Below, one piece after another: positions 42,962 through 52,536 of a stretch of DNA of 64,000 nt. Below the pieces are notes generated by a model, which was not told the DNA's origin, did no database searches, and was given only the letters and a program-made list of their open reading frames with translations. This stretch comes from HKCCE3408 sp039183205 (GTDB lineage: Bacteria; Pseudomonadota; Alphaproteobacteria; Rhodobacterales; Rhodobacteraceae), in NCBI GenBank assembly GCA_039183205.1, contig JBCDBR010000022.1:1-64000 (forward strand), given 5' to 3'. Position numbers and translations under genes: made by a program. Positions within the stretch are counted from its first letter, which is position 1. Each line of letters starts with the position of its first letter.

Positions 42962-45205
42962 CTAGACTTGCTGGCGCAACCAATCGGTCACCGCCGGTCT
43001 AACGGATTGCGCGCCTTCGGATCGCGCGGTGTTGATGACCCTGCGCAGGTCCTGCAAATCCGTACGGCGCAACAGGCTTTTGACCGGCCCGATCGAGGCC
43101 GGGCGCATCGACAAAGCCCGAAGGCCAATTGCGGCGAAACAGGCCGCTTCTATCGGTCGCCCGGCATCTTCACCGCAAAAGCTGAGGCTTGTATCGGTGT
43201 CGGCGCAGCGGTGCACGATCTGCTCTAGGAACGTCAGAAACGACACATTGAGCGTATCGTAGCGCCGTCGAACGCGTTCATTTTCACGGTCGGCTGCGAA
43301 AAAGAACTGTTTGAGGTCATTGCCGCCGATGGACACGAAATCGGCAAGCTCAAAGAACTGCCGGGGCGAAAATGCGAGACTTGGAGTTTCGAGCATGGCC
43401 CCGATCTGGACGGTTTCCGGAAGGACGTGCCCCAAACGATCTTCGCGGTCCAATTCGCGCATCAAATGGTCCCGTCCGGCCTTGAACTCATCGAACTGGG
43501 TAATCATCGGAAACATCACCGTGAGCGGCCCGCCATTGGCGGCCCGGATTAGCGCTTGCAATTGCATCCGCATGACGCCGGGTTTGTCGAGACCCACGCG
43601 GATCGCCCGCCACCCTAAGGCCGGATTGGGCTCATCGGCCGGTTTCATGTACGGCAAGACCTTGTCCGACCCGATATCGAGCGTGCGAAAAACCACAGGC
43701 TTGCCGCCTGCGGCTTCCAGCACCCGGGCATAAAGCGCCGCCAATTCGCCGCGTCGAGGCACTTGATTGCGCGTGAGGAATTGCAATTCGGTACGGAATA
43801 ACCCCACGCCTTCGGCGCCAGAGGTCGGAAGCGACGGCAGATCGGCCATCAAACCGGCATTCATATGCAGTGCCACGACAGCGCCATCGGGCGTCTGCGC
43901 TGGCAAATCGCGAATTGAGGCGAAGCGTTTTTGTGCCTCTGCCTGCATCGCGAGCTTGTCGATGAATGCGCGTTTTACCGTGTCTTCGGGACGCAAATGC
44001 ACCAGCGCCTGATCGCCATCAACCAAAATGGCGTCGCCGTTCAGAGCCTCTGTGGTGATGCGCCCGGCCTGGATGACCAGGGGGATGGCCAGGGCCCGCG
44101 CGACGATGGCGGCATGGCTCCCGACCGAGCCTTCTTCCAGGACGACGCCTTTTAGTTTGCGGCCATAATCCAAAAGGTCCCCCGGGCCAATATTTCGGGC
44201 GACCAAAATCGGGCTATCGGGCATTTCGGCGCCCGTCTCACGACCTTGGCCCGTAAGAAGCCGCAGTAACCGGTTCGAGAGATCATCAAGGTCTTGCAGC
44301 CGCTCGCGCAGGTACGCATCGGGCACAGTCTCCATGCGCGCCCGCGCGGCCGATTGTTCTTTTTCCACGGCGGCTTCGGCGGATAGCCCACGGGCGATAT
44401 CCGCTTCCATGCGGCGCATCCAGCCGCGGGAATTGGCAAACATCCGATAGGCTTCGAGAACCTGCACCTGTTCCCCTTCGCCGCGGGCGACGTCGGTCAG
44501 CATTTCGTCGACCGAAACGCGCAGCTGATCCACGGCGTCCTTTAGCTTGGTGAGTTCACCTTCGGGATCATCTGACACCGGGCGGGTGACCACGACGCGC
44601 GGTTCATGCAGGTAGACATTGCCCATGGCGGAGCCTTCTTGGCCGACCACGCCGCGAAAAAGTTCCTGGCCGGTATGGCGCGCGCTCAGCGCAGCCCCTT
44701 CGCCAACAAACGCCCCCAATTCGGTCATCTCGGCCAAAACCATCGCCACGACCTCAAGCGCGTACACTTCATCGTCGGAATAGAGCCGTTCGTCCTTGGA
44801 CTGAACGACAAGCACACCCAACCGCGTTCCAAGGCGTTGGATCGGCACGCCGAGAAACGAGCTGAACCGTTCTTCTCCGGTTTCCGGCATGTATCGAAAT
44901 CCGCGCTCAGCCGGCGCGTTGGCGGTGTTAATGGCCCGAGCGCGGCGCGCGACGCGTCCGACCAGACCTTCACCCAAACGCATGCGCGTGACGTGGACCG
45001 CCTCAGCGGCAAGGCCTTCGGTGGCGCATAATTCCAACGTGTCGGCATCGCGCAGGAGGTAAATCGAACACACGCCGGTTCCCATGGAATCGGCGATGAT
45101 ATGGGTGATCTTGTCCAAACGTTCTTGTCCGGCAGCGCCTTCTGCCATTGTGGCCTGTAGGCGTGACAAGAGCTTGCGGCTTTCGCTTTCGGGCGCTTTG
45201 GCCAT
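42962..45205 (-). CDS. ptsP: Phosphoenolpyruvate-protein phosphotransferase PtsP (EI-Ntr)
   Basis: First enzyme of the nitrogen-related phosphotransferase system, moving phosphate from PEP to NPr. Residues 1 to about 170 form a GAF sensor domain, joined to an EI domain with the phosphorylated histidine in GSVGSHAAIVA (about 362), and a PEP-binding C-terminal domain with LFRTELQFLTRN, FRTLDIGSDK, PMITQFDE and SLSFCGEDAGRP (active-site cysteine). Its 747 residues are normal. The partner ptsO and ptsN genes are not in the window. Confidence 0.95.
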   Translation of the reverse strand: MAKAPESESRKLLSRLQATMAEGAAGQERLDKITHIIADSMGTGVCSIYLLRDADTLELCATEGLAAEAVHVTRMRLGEGLVGRVARRARAINTANAPAERGFRYMPETGEERFSSFLGVPIQRLGTRLGVLVVQSKDERLYSDDEVYALEVVAMVLAEMTELGAFVGEGAALSARHTGQELFRGVVGQEGSAMGNVYLHEPRVVVTRPVSDDPEGELTKLKDAVDQLRVSVDEMLTDVARGEGEQVQVLEAYRMFANSRGWMRRMEADIARGLSAEAAVEKEQSAARARMETVPDAYLRERLQDLDDLSNRLLRLLTGQGRETGAEMPDSPILVARNIGPGDLLDYGRKLKGVVLEEGSVGSHAAIVARALAIPLVIQAGRITTEALNGDAILVDGDQALVHLRPEDTVKRAFIDKLAMQAEAQKRFASIRDLPAQTPDGAVVALHMNAGLMADLPSLPTSGAEGVGLFRTELQFLTRNQVPRRGELAALYARVLEAAGGKPVVFRTLDIGSDKVLPYMKPADEPNPALGWRAIRVGLDKPGVMRMQLQALIRAANGGPLTVMFPMITQFDEFKAGRDHLMRELDREDRLGHVLPETVQIGAMLETPSLAFSPRQFFELADFVSIGGNDLKQFFFAADRENERVRRRYDTLNVSFLTFLEQIVHRCADTDTSLSFCGEDAGRPIEAACFAAIGLRALSMRPASIGPVKSLLRRTDLQDLRRVINTARSEGAQSVRPAVTDWLRQQV

Positions 45206-45368
45206 TTTCGTTCCGGTTCAGTTCCAGGCTCCGCAGATAGACCATAACGGCGTCGACGGGGAAACGGGATTATGGCGGGCTTGACCAAAAGTCTTGCGAG
45301 CGTATTTTTGACACGGGCGCGAGGGGCCCGGTCCGCTTTGCTTGACCGGGTCTACTGGACTTGGAACC

Positions 45369-45887
45369 ATGCCTCAATCTACCATTTGTGGACTAATTGC
45401 ATTTCTTGCACTACCCGGAATTGCGGCCGCCGACGGCTTGCGCGTAACCGGCACTCCGACCGCGATGCCGGCAGAAAACGACTTTGCGCGCGATTTGCCC
45501 CCCATTTTGCTGCAAGCGGCATCTTTGACGTTGGATGCGCCCGCGCGGTTGACGTTTACACCCGTTGCCGCCGAAAGCGGCAATCACAATACACTGACGA
45601 TTTCCGGACTTGGCTCGCTCAGTGAAGATCGAGATTTCGGTTTCCGCAATCGTAGCCGGACCCAATTGGTTGGAGATTTCGCCCCAGGTGCGCTGGATCA
45701 GTTTTTGTTTTTCACCTCTGATTTTGGGGATCGCGCGGGTCCGGGATCGGGCAGTTTTGGTGCCTTTGTCGATGGTGCCCCGGGCGAGGAATTTACCACG
45801 TTCTTTCTTGTCTACGACGACCTTGGTCAGGATGACGGCGATTTTGATGACTACATTGTTCGCGTCGACGTCGAGCTATTGGAGTAA
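45369..45887 (+). CDS. Exported protein with DUF4114-like C-terminus, unknown
   Basis: A 172-residue protein with a signal peptide (STICGLIAFLALPGIAAA, cleavage near AAA-DG). The mature part is beta-rich; the ending FFLVYDDLGQDDGDFDDYIVRVDVELLE, with DGDFDDY, resembles the calcium-ready end of DUF4114-type domains, but the match is only by eye. It stands alone, convergent with lysC. ATG 45369 is chosen for the signal peptide; the frame is open from 45342. Confidence 0.7.
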   Translation: MPQSTICGLIAFLALPGIAAADGLRVTGTPTAMPAENDFARDLPPILLQAASLTLDAPARLTFTPVAAESGNHNTLTISGLGSLSEDRDFGFRNRSRTQLVGDFAPGALDQFLFFTSDFGDRAGPGSGSFGAFVDGAPGEEFTTFFLVYDDLGQDDGDFDDYIVRVDVELLE

Positions 45888-45914
45888 CCCGCAAATACGC
45901 AGATCGCGGCGATG

Positions 45915-47153
45915 TCAAACGGTGCGTTCGAGTTCAAAGGCATCGTGGAGCGCTTGGACTGCAAGCTCCATGTATTTGCGGTCGATCAGGACGCTGACCT
46001 TGATCTCAGATGTTGTGATGACCTTAATGTTGATGTTCTCGTCGCGCAACGCGCTGAACATCTTGGACGCGACGCCTGCATGGCTGCGCATGCCGATGCC
46101 AACGATGGACACCTTACACACCTCCGTATCTGCAACCAGTTCGGCGAAATTGATCTCTCCGGACACTTGCGCGTCCTGGATGGCCTTTTCGGCACGTGCA
46201 ACCTGGTTGATTGGGCAGGAGAACGTCATGTCGGTTCGACCATCTTCGGAGATGTTCTGCACGATCATGTCCACGTTCACGCCGGCCTCGGCCAATGGCC
46301 CAAAAATCGCGGCCGCGATGCCGGGTCGGTCGGCGACTGACAAAAGGGTCATTTTTGCTTCGTCCCGGGAATAGGCCACACCGGCCACGGCGTTCTTTTC
46401 CACGATATCCTCCTCGTCGCAGACCAACGTGCCGGCGTTTTCGTCATATTCGTCAAAGCTGGACAGGACGCGCAAGCGAACCTTGTAGCGCATCGCAAGT
46501 TCGACCGATCGGGTCTGGAGCACCTTGGCGCCGAGCGAGGCGAGCTCTAGCATTTCCTCGAAGGCAATTTTTTCGAGCTTCCGCGCCTTGCCGCAAATCC
46601 GGGGGTCGGTCGTATAAACCCCTTCGACATCTGTATAAATGTCGCATCTTACGGCCTCAAAAGCCGCCGCAAACGCCACAGCGGTCGTGTCGGAGCCTCC
46701 GCGACCTAGTGTCGTGATCCGGCCCTCGGCGCTTATGCCTTGAAACCCGGCGACGACGGCAACTTTCATGCCTTCAGCGAATTTGGCCATGATGGCATCC
46801 GGTCGGATCGACGAAATACGGGCAGAGGCATGAGCGGCGCTGGTTTCAACCGGAACCTGCCAGCCTTGCCAACTGCGGGCGGGTACGTCCATTTCTTGCA
46901 GCGTCATCGCCATGAGCCCGGCGGTCACGTTTTCACCCGATGAGACAACCGCATCATATTCGCGCGCGTCATAAAGCGCAGACGTCTCCTCGACGAACCC
47001 AACGAGCTTATTGGTGTCTCCGGCCATGGCCGAAACGATGACGATGACATCATGGCCGTTCGCGACCTCGCGCCCGACGCGTTTGGCCGCGCGCCGGATC
47101 CGGTCGAGCGTTGCCACCGACGTGCCGCCGAATTTCATGACCAGGATGGACAT
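45915..47153 (-). CDS. lysC: Aspartate kinase
   Basis: LysC phosphorylates aspartate, the first step to lysine, threonine, methionine and diaminopimelate. The 412-residue protein has VMKFGGTSVA (5-14), VVSSGENVTAGLMA, the FQGISAEGRITTLGRGGSDTTAVA stretch near 155-178 and two C-terminal ACT domains (SVADRPGIAAAIFGPLAEAGVNVDM and VGIGMRSHAGVASKMFSALRDENINI) for feedback control. ATG 47153 is preceded by AAAGGGGG; the frame is open to 47246. No lysine riboswitch is visible. Confidence 0.96.
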   Translation of the reverse strand: MSILVMKFGGTSVATLDRIRRAAKRVGREVANGHDVIVIVSAMAGDTNKLVGFVEETSALYDAREYDAVVSSGENVTAGLMAMTLQEMDVPARSWQGWQVPVETSAAHASARISSIRPDAIMAKFAEGMKVAVVAGFQGISAEGRITTLGRGGSDTTAVAFAAAFEAVRCDIYTDVEGVYTTDPRICGKARKLEKIAFEEMLELASLGAKVLQTRSVELAMRYKVRLRVLSSFDEYDENAGTLVCDEEDIVEKNAVAGVAYSRDEAKMTLLSVADRPGIAAAIFGPLAEAGVNVDMIVQNISEDGRTDMTFSCPINQVARAEKAIQDAQVSGEINFAELVADTEVCKVSIVGIGMRSHAGVASKMFSALRDENINIKVITTSEIKVSVLIDRKYMELAVQALHDAFELERTV

Positions 47154-47292
47154 GGACCCCCTTTCTTCGTTGCCGCGCGTGATAGGCGCGACCGCCGCGG
47201 CCTGCAAGGGGGCCAGAGACCATCGATTGTTTGCATGGACCGGCAAATCCTGAAATGTCGCTGATCAAGGTTTGGGCTTTGGCTCGCGGGTG

Positions 47293-49104
47293 CTACTCGA
47301 CCGTCACGGATTTTGCGAGATTGCGTGGCTGATCCACATCCGTGCCTTTGTGGACAGCGGTGTGATAGGCGACCAATTGTGCCGGCACGGCATAAAGGAT
47401 CGGCGCAAATATCGGATCTACCTCGGGCATGGTCAAAACCTGCCACACGCCATCGCCGGCCTCATCAGCCCCCGGGCCGTCTGTGACAAGCCAGATCATC
47501 CCATCGCGAGCCATCACTTCGTGCATGTTGGACACGGTTTTTTCGAAAAGCGCATCGCGCGGCGCCATCACAACCACCGGTACGGTCTCATCGACCAATG
47601 CAATCGGGCCATGTTTAAGCTCTCCGGCTGCGTAGCCTTCGGCATGGATATAGCTGATTTCCTTCAGCTTTAGCGCGCCTTCCAAGGCCAAAGGATACAT
47701 CGACCCACGGCCGAGAAACAAAATCGTGCGTGCGCGTGCCAAATCGCCGGTGTATTTTCGGATCGTCTCATCTTGCCCCAAGGCTTGGTTCACCAAGGCC
47801 GGTAAACGGCGCAAGTCGGCAACAAGTTCCGCTTCGCGCTCCGGCGCGATTTTGCCCTTCTGCCGCGCGGCAAGAATGGCCAGACTGGCCAACACGGCCA
47901 ATTGGCAGACGAATGCCTTGGTTGAGGCCACGCCAATTTCGACGCCAGCATGGATGGGAAATGCCAGATCGGAGCCGCGTGCAATCGAACTTGTGGTGAC
48001 ATTGACCACTGACACTATCCGCGCAGCCTTGCCCTCGGCGTATTTCAGGGCTGCCAATGTATCGGCTGTTTCACCGGATTGGCTGACAAAAACGGCGGTC
48101 GTGCGATCGGAGATGGGCGGTGCTCGGTATCGAAATTCCGACGCGATATCCACATCGCATGGCAGACCGGCCAGCTGTTCGAACCAGTATTTCGCGACCA
48201 TGCAGGCATAATGTCCGGTGCCGCACGCGGTCAGCAAGATGCGGTCGGTGTCGCGAAAATCTGCGCCGTCGTCAGGCAGGCTGATCTGATCCCCTTTGGT
48301 ATAATGTGCCAGGCAATCGGCGAGCACCGTCGGCTGCTCATAAATTTCTTTGGCCATGAAGTGACGATGCCCGCCCTTGTCGATCAGGGCGTTGCCGGTT
48401 GGTACATTGCGCAGTTCGCGATTGGCGCGCCGGCCATTTTCGTCAAAAATCTCCGCGCCGTCGCGGGTCACAAAGGCATAATCGCCTTCCTCTAGATATG
48501 TGAGCTTGTTGGTCAACGGCCCAAGCGCCAGAGCGTCCGAGCCGACATACATCTCGCCATCGCCATGCCCGATTGCCAGCGGAGAGCCACGGCGCGCGGC
48601 AACAATGAGATCCGTTTCACCCTCAAACAGAAATGCCAGTGCGAACGCGCCCTTTAGGGCGGCAATGGTCGCTATGGCGGCCTCTCGCGGTGCCAGTCCT
48701 TGGTCAAGATGATGCTCGCAAAGCTGCGAAATCGTTTCGCTATCCGTGGTCGATTCAAAACGTGGGTCGGTCAGCGTTGCGCGGAGGGATTTGTAGTTTT
48801 CGATGATGCCATTATGCACAACCGCTACGCGCCCCGTCAGATGCGGATGTGCGTTGCACACATTGGGTGCGCCATGCGTGGCCCATCGTGTGTGGCCAAT
48901 CCCGGATTTTCCAGGAAGCGGATCATGCACCAGAAGATCAGAGAGGTTGGCGAGCTTTCCGACCGCGCGGCGCCGATCCAATTTGGTCTCCCGCACCGTC
49001 GCTAGACCGGCGGAATCGTAGCCGCGGTATTCGAGGCGTTTTAGCGCCTCTACCATGATCGGCGCCACCTCGTGACGACCCAACACCCCGACGATGCCGC
49101 ACAT
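47293..49104 (-). CDS. glmS: Glutamine-fructose-6-phosphate aminotransferase (isomerizing)
   Basis: GlmS makes glucosamine 6-phosphate for peptidoglycan and LPS. The 603-residue product starts MCGIVGV, with the catalytic N-terminal cysteine at 2, and has GIGHTRWATHG near 69-79, two SIS domains (from about 290 and 450) and the conserved KSVTVE end. It begins right after the glmU stop (adjacent codons), forming a glmU-glmS operon. No glmS ribozyme is visible and none is expected in this group. Confidence 0.97.
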   Translation of the reverse strand: MCGIVGVLGRHEVAPIMVEALKRLEYRGYDSAGLATVRETKLDRRRAVGKLANLSDLLVHDPLPGKSGIGHTRWATHGAPNVCNAHPHLTGRVAVVHNGIIENYKSLRATLTDPRFESTTDSETISQLCEHHLDQGLAPREAAIATIAALKGAFALAFLFEGETDLIVAARRGSPLAIGHGDGEMYVGSDALALGPLTNKLTYLEEGDYAFVTRDGAEIFDENGRRANRELRNVPTGNALIDKGGHRHFMAKEIYEQPTVLADCLAHYTKGDQISLPDDGADFRDTDRILLTACGTGHYACMVAKYWFEQLAGLPCDVDIASEFRYRAPPISDRTTAVFVSQSGETADTLAALKYAEGKAARIVSVVNVTTSSIARGSDLAFPIHAGVEIGVASTKAFVCQLAVLASLAILAARQKGKIAPEREAELVADLRRLPALVNQALGQDETIRKYTGDLARARTILFLGRGSMYPLALEGALKLKEISYIHAEGYAAGELKHGPIALVDETVPVVVMAPRDALFEKTVSNMHEVMARDGMIWLVTDGPGADEAGDGVWQVLTMPEVDPIFAPILYAVPAQLVAYHTAVHKGTDVDQPRNLAKSVTVE

Positions 49105-50454
49105 CTATCCCGCCTTTTCCGATTTCAACGCCTTTAGCCGCGCCATAAGCCGTGCGCCCAAGCCTTTCTTATTCACCTGACGTGCTCGGCCGATGGCCAG
49201 ATCACCCGTCGGGACATCATCCGTGATCACAGAGCCTGTGGCAGTATAGGCGCCGTCGCCTATGGTGACGGGCGCGACCAGCAGCGTATTTGATCCAATA
49301 AACGCGCCTTGGCCGATCGTTGTGCGGTGCTTGCCGACGCCGTCGTAATTGCAGGTGATCGTGCCTGCGCCGACATTGCTGCCCGCGCCGATACGCGCGT
49401 CGCCCACGTAACTGAGGTGGTTCACCTTCGCAGCGGCGCCGATTTCCGCATTCTTAACTTCAACGAAATTTCCGATCTTGGCGTTTTCGCTGACTTCGGC
49501 GCCAGGGCGTAGTCGCGCATAGGGGCCGATGACGGCGCCACGCGATATATGTGCGCCCTCAATATGGCTAAAGGACCGGATGTGGGCGCCGGTTTCGACC
49601 GTGACGCCAGGGCCAAAAACCACGTAAGGTTCTACATACGCATCCCGGCCAATCGCTGTATCTTGCGCCAGATGTACGGTTTCCGGGCTTGCCAGGACAA
49701 CGCCGTTTTCGATCAGACGCAGGCGCGCCTGAATTTGAAATTGTACTTCTGCGTCGCGCAATGCTTGCGGTGTGTCAATGCCGAGTGCTTCGGCCTGCGC
49801 GCCGATGACCACGCCCGTTGACGCGCCCTTGGCCCGCGCGATGCCGACGATGTCCGTTAGGTAGAATTCCTGCGCCGCGTTCTTGTTATCCACAGCTTCC
49901 ACAAGCGCTGTGAAATAAGATGATGATACGCATTTGATACCGGAATTACAGAGTGTTGTATCATGTTCTTCCGACGCGATGTCCTTCGCTTCCACAATCT
50001 TATCCAGGACACCGTCGACCAAGATGAGCCGGCCGTACCGGCCCGGATCGGCCGCTTCAAACCCCAACACGACGACATCGGCCGAGTGTTGCACCATCTC
50101 TTCCAGTCGCTCGGTCGTAATAAATGGCGTATCGCCATAGATGACCACCACGCGTCCCTCAAAGTCCGCTAGCGCCGGGAGCGCCATTCGGGCGGCATGC
50201 CCAGTGCCCAGCTGCTTGGATTGATGGACCGTGATGATGTCTGGCGCGCGCGCCCGTGCGGCTTCGGTGACCGCCTCCGCGCCGAAACCGGTCACCAAAA
50301 TAAGTCTCTCGGGATTCAGCGATTGGGCGGTTGATAAAACGTGGTGGAGCATCGGTACCTGCGCCAGAGGGCGCAGAACCTTGGGCAGGTCATCACCCAT
50401 CCTTGTTCCCCGTCCTGCGGCGAGGATGACAATTGCTATGGCTTGCTCTGGCAT
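49105..50454 (-). CDS. glmU: Bifunctional UDP-N-acetylglucosamine pyrophosphorylase / GlcN-1-P acetyltransferase
   Basis: GlmU acetylates glucosamine 1-phosphate and uridylylates it to UDP-GlcNAc. The 449-residue protein has the LAAGRGTRMGDDLPK nucleotide loop (about 10-24), the GTGHAARMALPAL segment, and a C-terminal left-handed beta-helix with hexapeptide repeats followed by KIGNFVEVKNAEIG, GAGTITCNYDGVGKH and FIGSNTLLVAPVTIGDGA. ATG 50454 (MPEQAIAIVILAAG) is the family start; the frame is open to 50586. Divergent from gph. Confidence 0.95.
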   Translation of the reverse strand: MPEQAIAIVILAAGRGTRMGDDLPKVLRPLAQVPMLHHVLSTAQSLNPERLILVTGFGAEAVTEAARARAPDIITVHQSKQLGTGHAARMALPALADFEGRVVVIYGDTPFITTERLEEMVQHSADVVVLGFEAADPGRYGRLILVDGVLDKIVEAKDIASEEHDTTLCNSGIKCVSSSYFTALVEAVDNKNAAQEFYLTDIVGIARAKGASTGVVIGAQAEALGIDTPQALRDAEVQFQIQARLRLIENGVVLASPETVHLAQDTAIGRDAYVEPYVVFGPGVTVETGAHIRSFSHIEGAHISRGAVIGPYARLRPGAEVSENAKIGNFVEVKNAEIGAAAKVNHLSYVGDARIGAGSNVGAGTITCNYDGVGKHRTTIGQGAFIGSNTLLVAPVTIGDGAYTATGSVITDDVPTGDLAIGRARQVNKKGLGARLMARLKALKSEKAG

Positions 50455-50572
50455 CGTGCCAAACCGCTCTGGTCTTCTTGTTTGTTGGCCCCTAATAGGC
50501 TGAGCTGGCGCAATGCCGCAAGCCAAATGCTGGTCACTTCGAATGTCAACGATTTCAGAAATGGGCGATTCC

Positions 50573-51247
50573 ATGCCGACCGGCACGGTGGTTTTCGATC
50601 TCGATGGGACGCTTGCCGATACATCGGGGGACCTCTTGGCGGCTGCGAATGTCGCTTTGAACCAACTCGGCCACGATGTGCGTCTAGAACGCGGTTTGGA
50701 CGATCAAGTGGCTTTGCGCGGTGGCAAGGCCATGCTGCGCCGCGCCTTTGAAAAGTCCGGGTTTCCGGGCGCGGAGGCCGAAATCGAAGTTGGATATCCG
50801 TTGGTTCTGGCCGCCTACGCAGAGGCGCTCGATGCGCATACGACACTCTATCCCGGCGCAATTTCGGCAGTTTTGACGCTGCAAAGGGCGGGGTTTGCCA
50901 CATCCATATGCACCAATAAGCCGGCCGCGTTGGCCGAAGACCTGTTGTCGCGACTTGGCGTTCGGCAGCACTTCGCCGCCCTGATCGGCGCCGACACCTT
51001 GACGACCCGCAAGCCCGACCCGGCACCCTATATCGCGGCGGTGGAACGGTCCGGAGGCATGTTGGCGCAATCCTTGCTCGTTGGCGACACTGACACCGAC
51101 CGCAAGACTGCCGCCGCCGCCGGCGTGCCCTGCATTTTGGTGGATTTCTCGCAATCCGATGTTGCCTCTCTCAGGCCTGATGCCATGATCAGCCATTTCG
51201 ATGAGCTAAAGGCCCAGGTGCTGCGGCTTTTGCGCCCAAGTGATTGA
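50573..51247 (+). CDS. gph: HAD hydrolase, phosphoglycolate phosphatase type
   Basis: A 224-residue HAD phosphatase that fits phosphoglycolate phosphatase, which clears 2-phosphoglycolate. Motif I is VFDLDGTLADT (Asp 9 and 11), motif II ICTNKPAAL (about 106-114), and motif III LVGDTDTDRKTAAAAGV (about 166-182). ATG 50573 (MPTGTVV) is chosen by family; in-frame ATGs at 50561 and 50543 exist. Divergent from glmU and coupled to the next gene. Confidence 0.87.
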   Translation: MPTGTVVFDLDGTLADTSGDLLAAANVALNQLGHDVRLERGLDDQVALRGGKAMLRRAFEKSGFPGAEAEIEVGYPLVLAAYAEALDAHTTLYPGAISAVLTLQRAGFATSICTNKPAALAEDLLSRLGVRQHFAALIGADTLTTRKPDPAPYIAAVERSGGMLAQSLLVGDTDTDRKTAAAAGVPCILVDFSQSDVASLRPDAMISHFDELKAQVLRLLRPSD

Positions 51248-51278
51248 CCTTTCCGGCCCGTGCGCGCACCGTCGCGGC

Positions 51279-52466
51279 ATGAAAACACGCTTCACAGGCT
51301 CCTTCACACAACAAGAGCCGATCCCGCAGGCCGGGATCGATGCCGCCCTGCGGATCATGCAGCATGGCCGGTTACATCGCTACAATACTCTGGCTGACGA
51401 AGTTGCCGAGGTTGCGCATCTCGAAGAAGAATTCGCAGCGTTCACGGGTGCAAGATATGCGCTGGCCGTCGCCTCGGGTGGCTATGCGATGAGCTGTGCG
51501 CTGCGCGCCCTCGGCGTGGCGCCGGGCGACGAGGTTTTGTCGAACGGCTTTACCCTTGCTCCGGTTCCCGGGGCGATCGCAAGTGTTGGCGCTGTTCCCG
51601 TATTCGTCGAGACGACAGAAGCGCTGACCATCGATCTCGACGATTTGGCTGCGAAGGTCGAAACGACCCGTGCCTCGGTCCTGCTTCTCAGTCATATGCG
51701 CGGGCATATTTGCGACATGGATCGGCTCATGCAGATATGTGATCACGCCAGTATCCAAGTGGTCGAAGATTGCGCCCATACCATGGGCGCGACGTGGGAT
51801 GGCGTGCCGTCCGGGCGGCATGGTGTCATCGGATGCTACTCCGCTCAGACATATAAACACATCAATTCCGGCGAAGGTGGCTTTCTTGTTTCGGACGATG
51901 ATGAGTTGATGGCGCGCGCCATCATTTTGTCCGGAAGTTACATGCTTTACGGCCGTCACACGGCGAGGCCATCGGAAAAAGTGTTCGAAAAGTTAAAGCT
52001 AACGACGCCGAATGTTTCAGGCCGGATGGATAATTTACGTGCAGCGATCCTACGGCCGCAATTGGCAGAATTGCCCCACCAAGTGGCGCGTTGGAATGCG
52101 CTTTACGACGCGGTCGAAGAGGGATTGCGGAACACGCCTGGGCTGCAAGTCATCGAAAGACACGCCAAGGAAACCATAGTTGGCTCGTCAATTCAGTTCC
52201 TGATGCGGGATGCTTCGGACGCCAAGATCAAATCTGTGATCACAGGCTGTGCGGCGCGCGGCGTCGACCTTAAATGGTTCGGCGCCGCAGAGCCCGTCGC
52301 ATTCACATCCCGCTACGACAGTTGGCAATACGCGCCAGCGCAAAGTCTACCTCAGACCGACCGCATCCTGGCGGGCCTGATCGATATGCGTCTGCCGCTG
52401 ACATTCGCTGTTGAGGACTGCCATTTGATCGCCAGCATTATCCGCGATGAAGCGATGGCCGCCTGA
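51279..52466 (+). CDS. DegT/DnrJ/EryC1/StrS family aminotransferase
   Basis: A 395-residue PLP aminotransferase of the sugar-aminotransferase/DegT family. It has ASGGYAMSCALRALGV (65-80), VVEDCAHTMGA (Asp 164) and the PLP lysine 193 in SAQTYKHINSGEGG. The usual family substrates are nucleotide-linked keto-sugars, but no sugar cluster is nearby, and the C-terminal part departs from typical members, so the substrate is unknown. ATG 51279 (MKTRFTGS) is my choice; a GTG at 51240 overlapping the gph stop would add 13 residues. Confidence 0.83.
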   Translation: MKTRFTGSFTQQEPIPQAGIDAALRIMQHGRLHRYNTLADEVAEVAHLEEEFAAFTGARYALAVASGGYAMSCALRALGVAPGDEVLSNGFTLAPVPGAIASVGAVPVFVETTEALTIDLDDLAAKVETTRASVLLLSHMRGHICDMDRLMQICDHASIQVVEDCAHTMGATWDGVPSGRHGVIGCYSAQTYKHINSGEGGFLVSDDDELMARAIILSGSYMLYGRHTARPSEKVFEKLKLTTPNVSGRMDNLRAAILRPQLAELPHQVARWNALYDAVEEGLRNTPGLQVIERHAKETIVGSSIQFLMRDASDAKIKSVITGCAARGVDLKWFGAAEPVAFTSRYDSWQYAPAQSLPQTDRILAGLIDMRLPLTFAVEDCHLIASIIRDEAMAA

Positions 52467-52472
52467 TACGTT

Positions 52473-52518
52473 TTGACAGCTGGGTCTGGTCACGTTATTT
52501 ATTGAACGAGCGTTCAAT
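52473..52518 (+). promoter_or_regulatory. Promoter and palindromic operator of the leucine-degradation operon
   Basis: TTGACA (52473-52478) and TATTTA (52496-52501) are separated by 17 bases, a strong vegetative-type promoter. Directly after, ATTGAACGAGCGTTCAAT (52501-52518) is a perfect 8-2-8 palindrome covering the expected transcription start. The form TTGAACG-N2-CGTTCAA is typical of TetR-type repressors of acyl-CoA metabolism. No regulator gene is next to it, so it would act in trans. A GGGAGGG ribosome site and the ivd start follow. Confidence 0.82.
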
Positions 52519-52536
52519 TACTGGGAGGGCGAACGC

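Noticed and set aside
47154..47292. Lysine riboswitch before lysC, or glmS ribozyme
   Set aside because: The leaders are short and show no conserved core; neither element is expected in this lineage.
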